From Aequorivita sp. CIP111184 (GTDB lineage: Bacteria > Bacteroidota > Bacteroidia > Flavobacteriales > Flavobacteriaceae), in contig NZ_UEFQ01000014.1 in assembly GCF_900489465.1 (NCBI RefSeq), forward strand, positions 1 through 43,525: a stretch of 43,525 nucleotides of DNA. Direction: 5' to 3'. The notes under the pieces are model-generated. The model was not told the origin of the DNA, made no database searches, and worked only from the letters and a program-made list of their open reading frames with translations. This document shows, in pieces, positions 43,393-43,525 of the stretch. Position 1 is the stretch's first letter. Every line of letters starts with the position of its first letter. The position numbers and the translations under genes were made by a program.

Positions 43393-43525
43393 TTATCGTT
43401 TTAAGGTAAAATGTCCTTTAAATTCTTTTGTCTGTCCCTCTTCGGTGTACTCGATGCGGAACCAGTAATCGCTCGATGGCAGTGGGCTTCCCCCGTAGGT
43501 TCCGTCCCATCCCTGGCCCAGTGGG
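43393..43525 (-). CDS. C-terminus of a large secreted protein with type B T9SS sorting domain (partial)
   Basis: The last 43 codons of a gene entering from the right edge on the minus strand; the stop TAA is at 43395-43393. The peptide contains WDGTYGGSPLPSSDYWFRIE and ends KEFKGHFTLKR. This is the conserved end of the gliding-motility-associated (type B, CHU_C-type) sorting domain, which directs proteins through the type IX system and to surface attachment or release. Such genes usually encode very large adhesins of over a thousand residues. The segment 43441-43525 is about 62% GC, far above the rest of the window. PorP/SprF follows after 9 bp, consistent with a substrate-helper pair. Confidence 0.92.
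   Translation of the reverse strand, partial: PLGQGWDGTYGGSPLPSSDYWFRIEYTEEGQTKEFKGHFTLKR

Overview
The window is a stretch of a Flavobacteriaceae (Bacteroidota) chromosome. It is AT-rich, about 36-38% GC by eye. Promoters carry the Bacteroidota -7 box TAnnTTTG, Shine-Dalgarno sites are scarce, and several genes start with TTG or GTG. Family-specific markers are a DUF6089/PorG protein beside uppS-bamA-ompH-ompH, a PorP/SprF protein, a type IX secretion sorting domain, a folK-deoxynucleoside kinase fusion and a deoxyhypusine-synthase homologue. I cannot fix the genus from sequence alone. There are no rRNA, tRNA, CRISPR, insertion-sequence or prophage features. The window is core chromosome cut off inside one gene at the right edge.

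Layout. (1) 1-4037, plus strand: a heptamer tandem repeat, then lptE, a TPR protein and secG ending at a terminator, then groES-groEL. (2) 4112-7960: an M28 peptidase lipoprotein and a TolB-like beta-propeller lipoprotein diverge from a 31-bp gap that is almost entirely a palindrome of two face-to-face -7 boxes; a GT87-type membrane glycosyltransferase follows. (3) 7980-12921, minus: the polyamine operon speA-speB-deoxyhypusine-synthase-like, joined by two nearly identical 11-nt stop/start overlaps, then a GNAT-nitrilase fusion. (4) 13233-20997: a pseudouridine-synthase-like protein lacking the family aspartate, the folK-dNK fusion, an AsmA protein, a DUF2797 protein, a GH3 enzyme and a small lipoprotein with an elaborate promoter. 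(5) 21070-24860, minus: a small four-helix membrane protein, tig, clpP and clpX (protein folding and turnover). (6) 24942-29305, minus: pdxJ, an alpha/beta hydrolase, a FadL-type outer-membrane channel and an SGNH lipase lipoprotein. (7) 29394-37505, plus: CBS protein, nadK, porG, uppS, bamA, two Skp/OmpH chaperones and murI, an envelope-building cluster. (8) 37507-43525: gamma carbonic anhydrase, a LytTR response regulator with its TPR histidine kinase, a VWA lipoprotein, porP, and the last 43 codons of a large secreted protein with a type B (gliding-type) T9SS sorting domain.

How the genes fit together. Most of the window serves the cell envelope: LPS transport (LptE), inner-membrane export (SecG), outer-membrane assembly (BamA with two Skp proteins), peptidoglycan precursors (UppS, MurI), type IX secretion (PorG, PorP, sorting domain) and lipid uptake or hydrolysis (FadL, SGNH). 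Protein quality control (GroESL, trigger factor, ClpXP) and polyamine synthesis make up the rest. I see no defence island or novel mobile system. The points most worth checking are regulatory (palindromic divergent promoter, operator-like dyads at clpP, fadL and the small lipoprotein, direct repeats beside the LytTR system) and enzymatic (loss of the pseudouridine-synthase aspartate, the bacterial deoxyhypusine-synthase homologue, two fusions).
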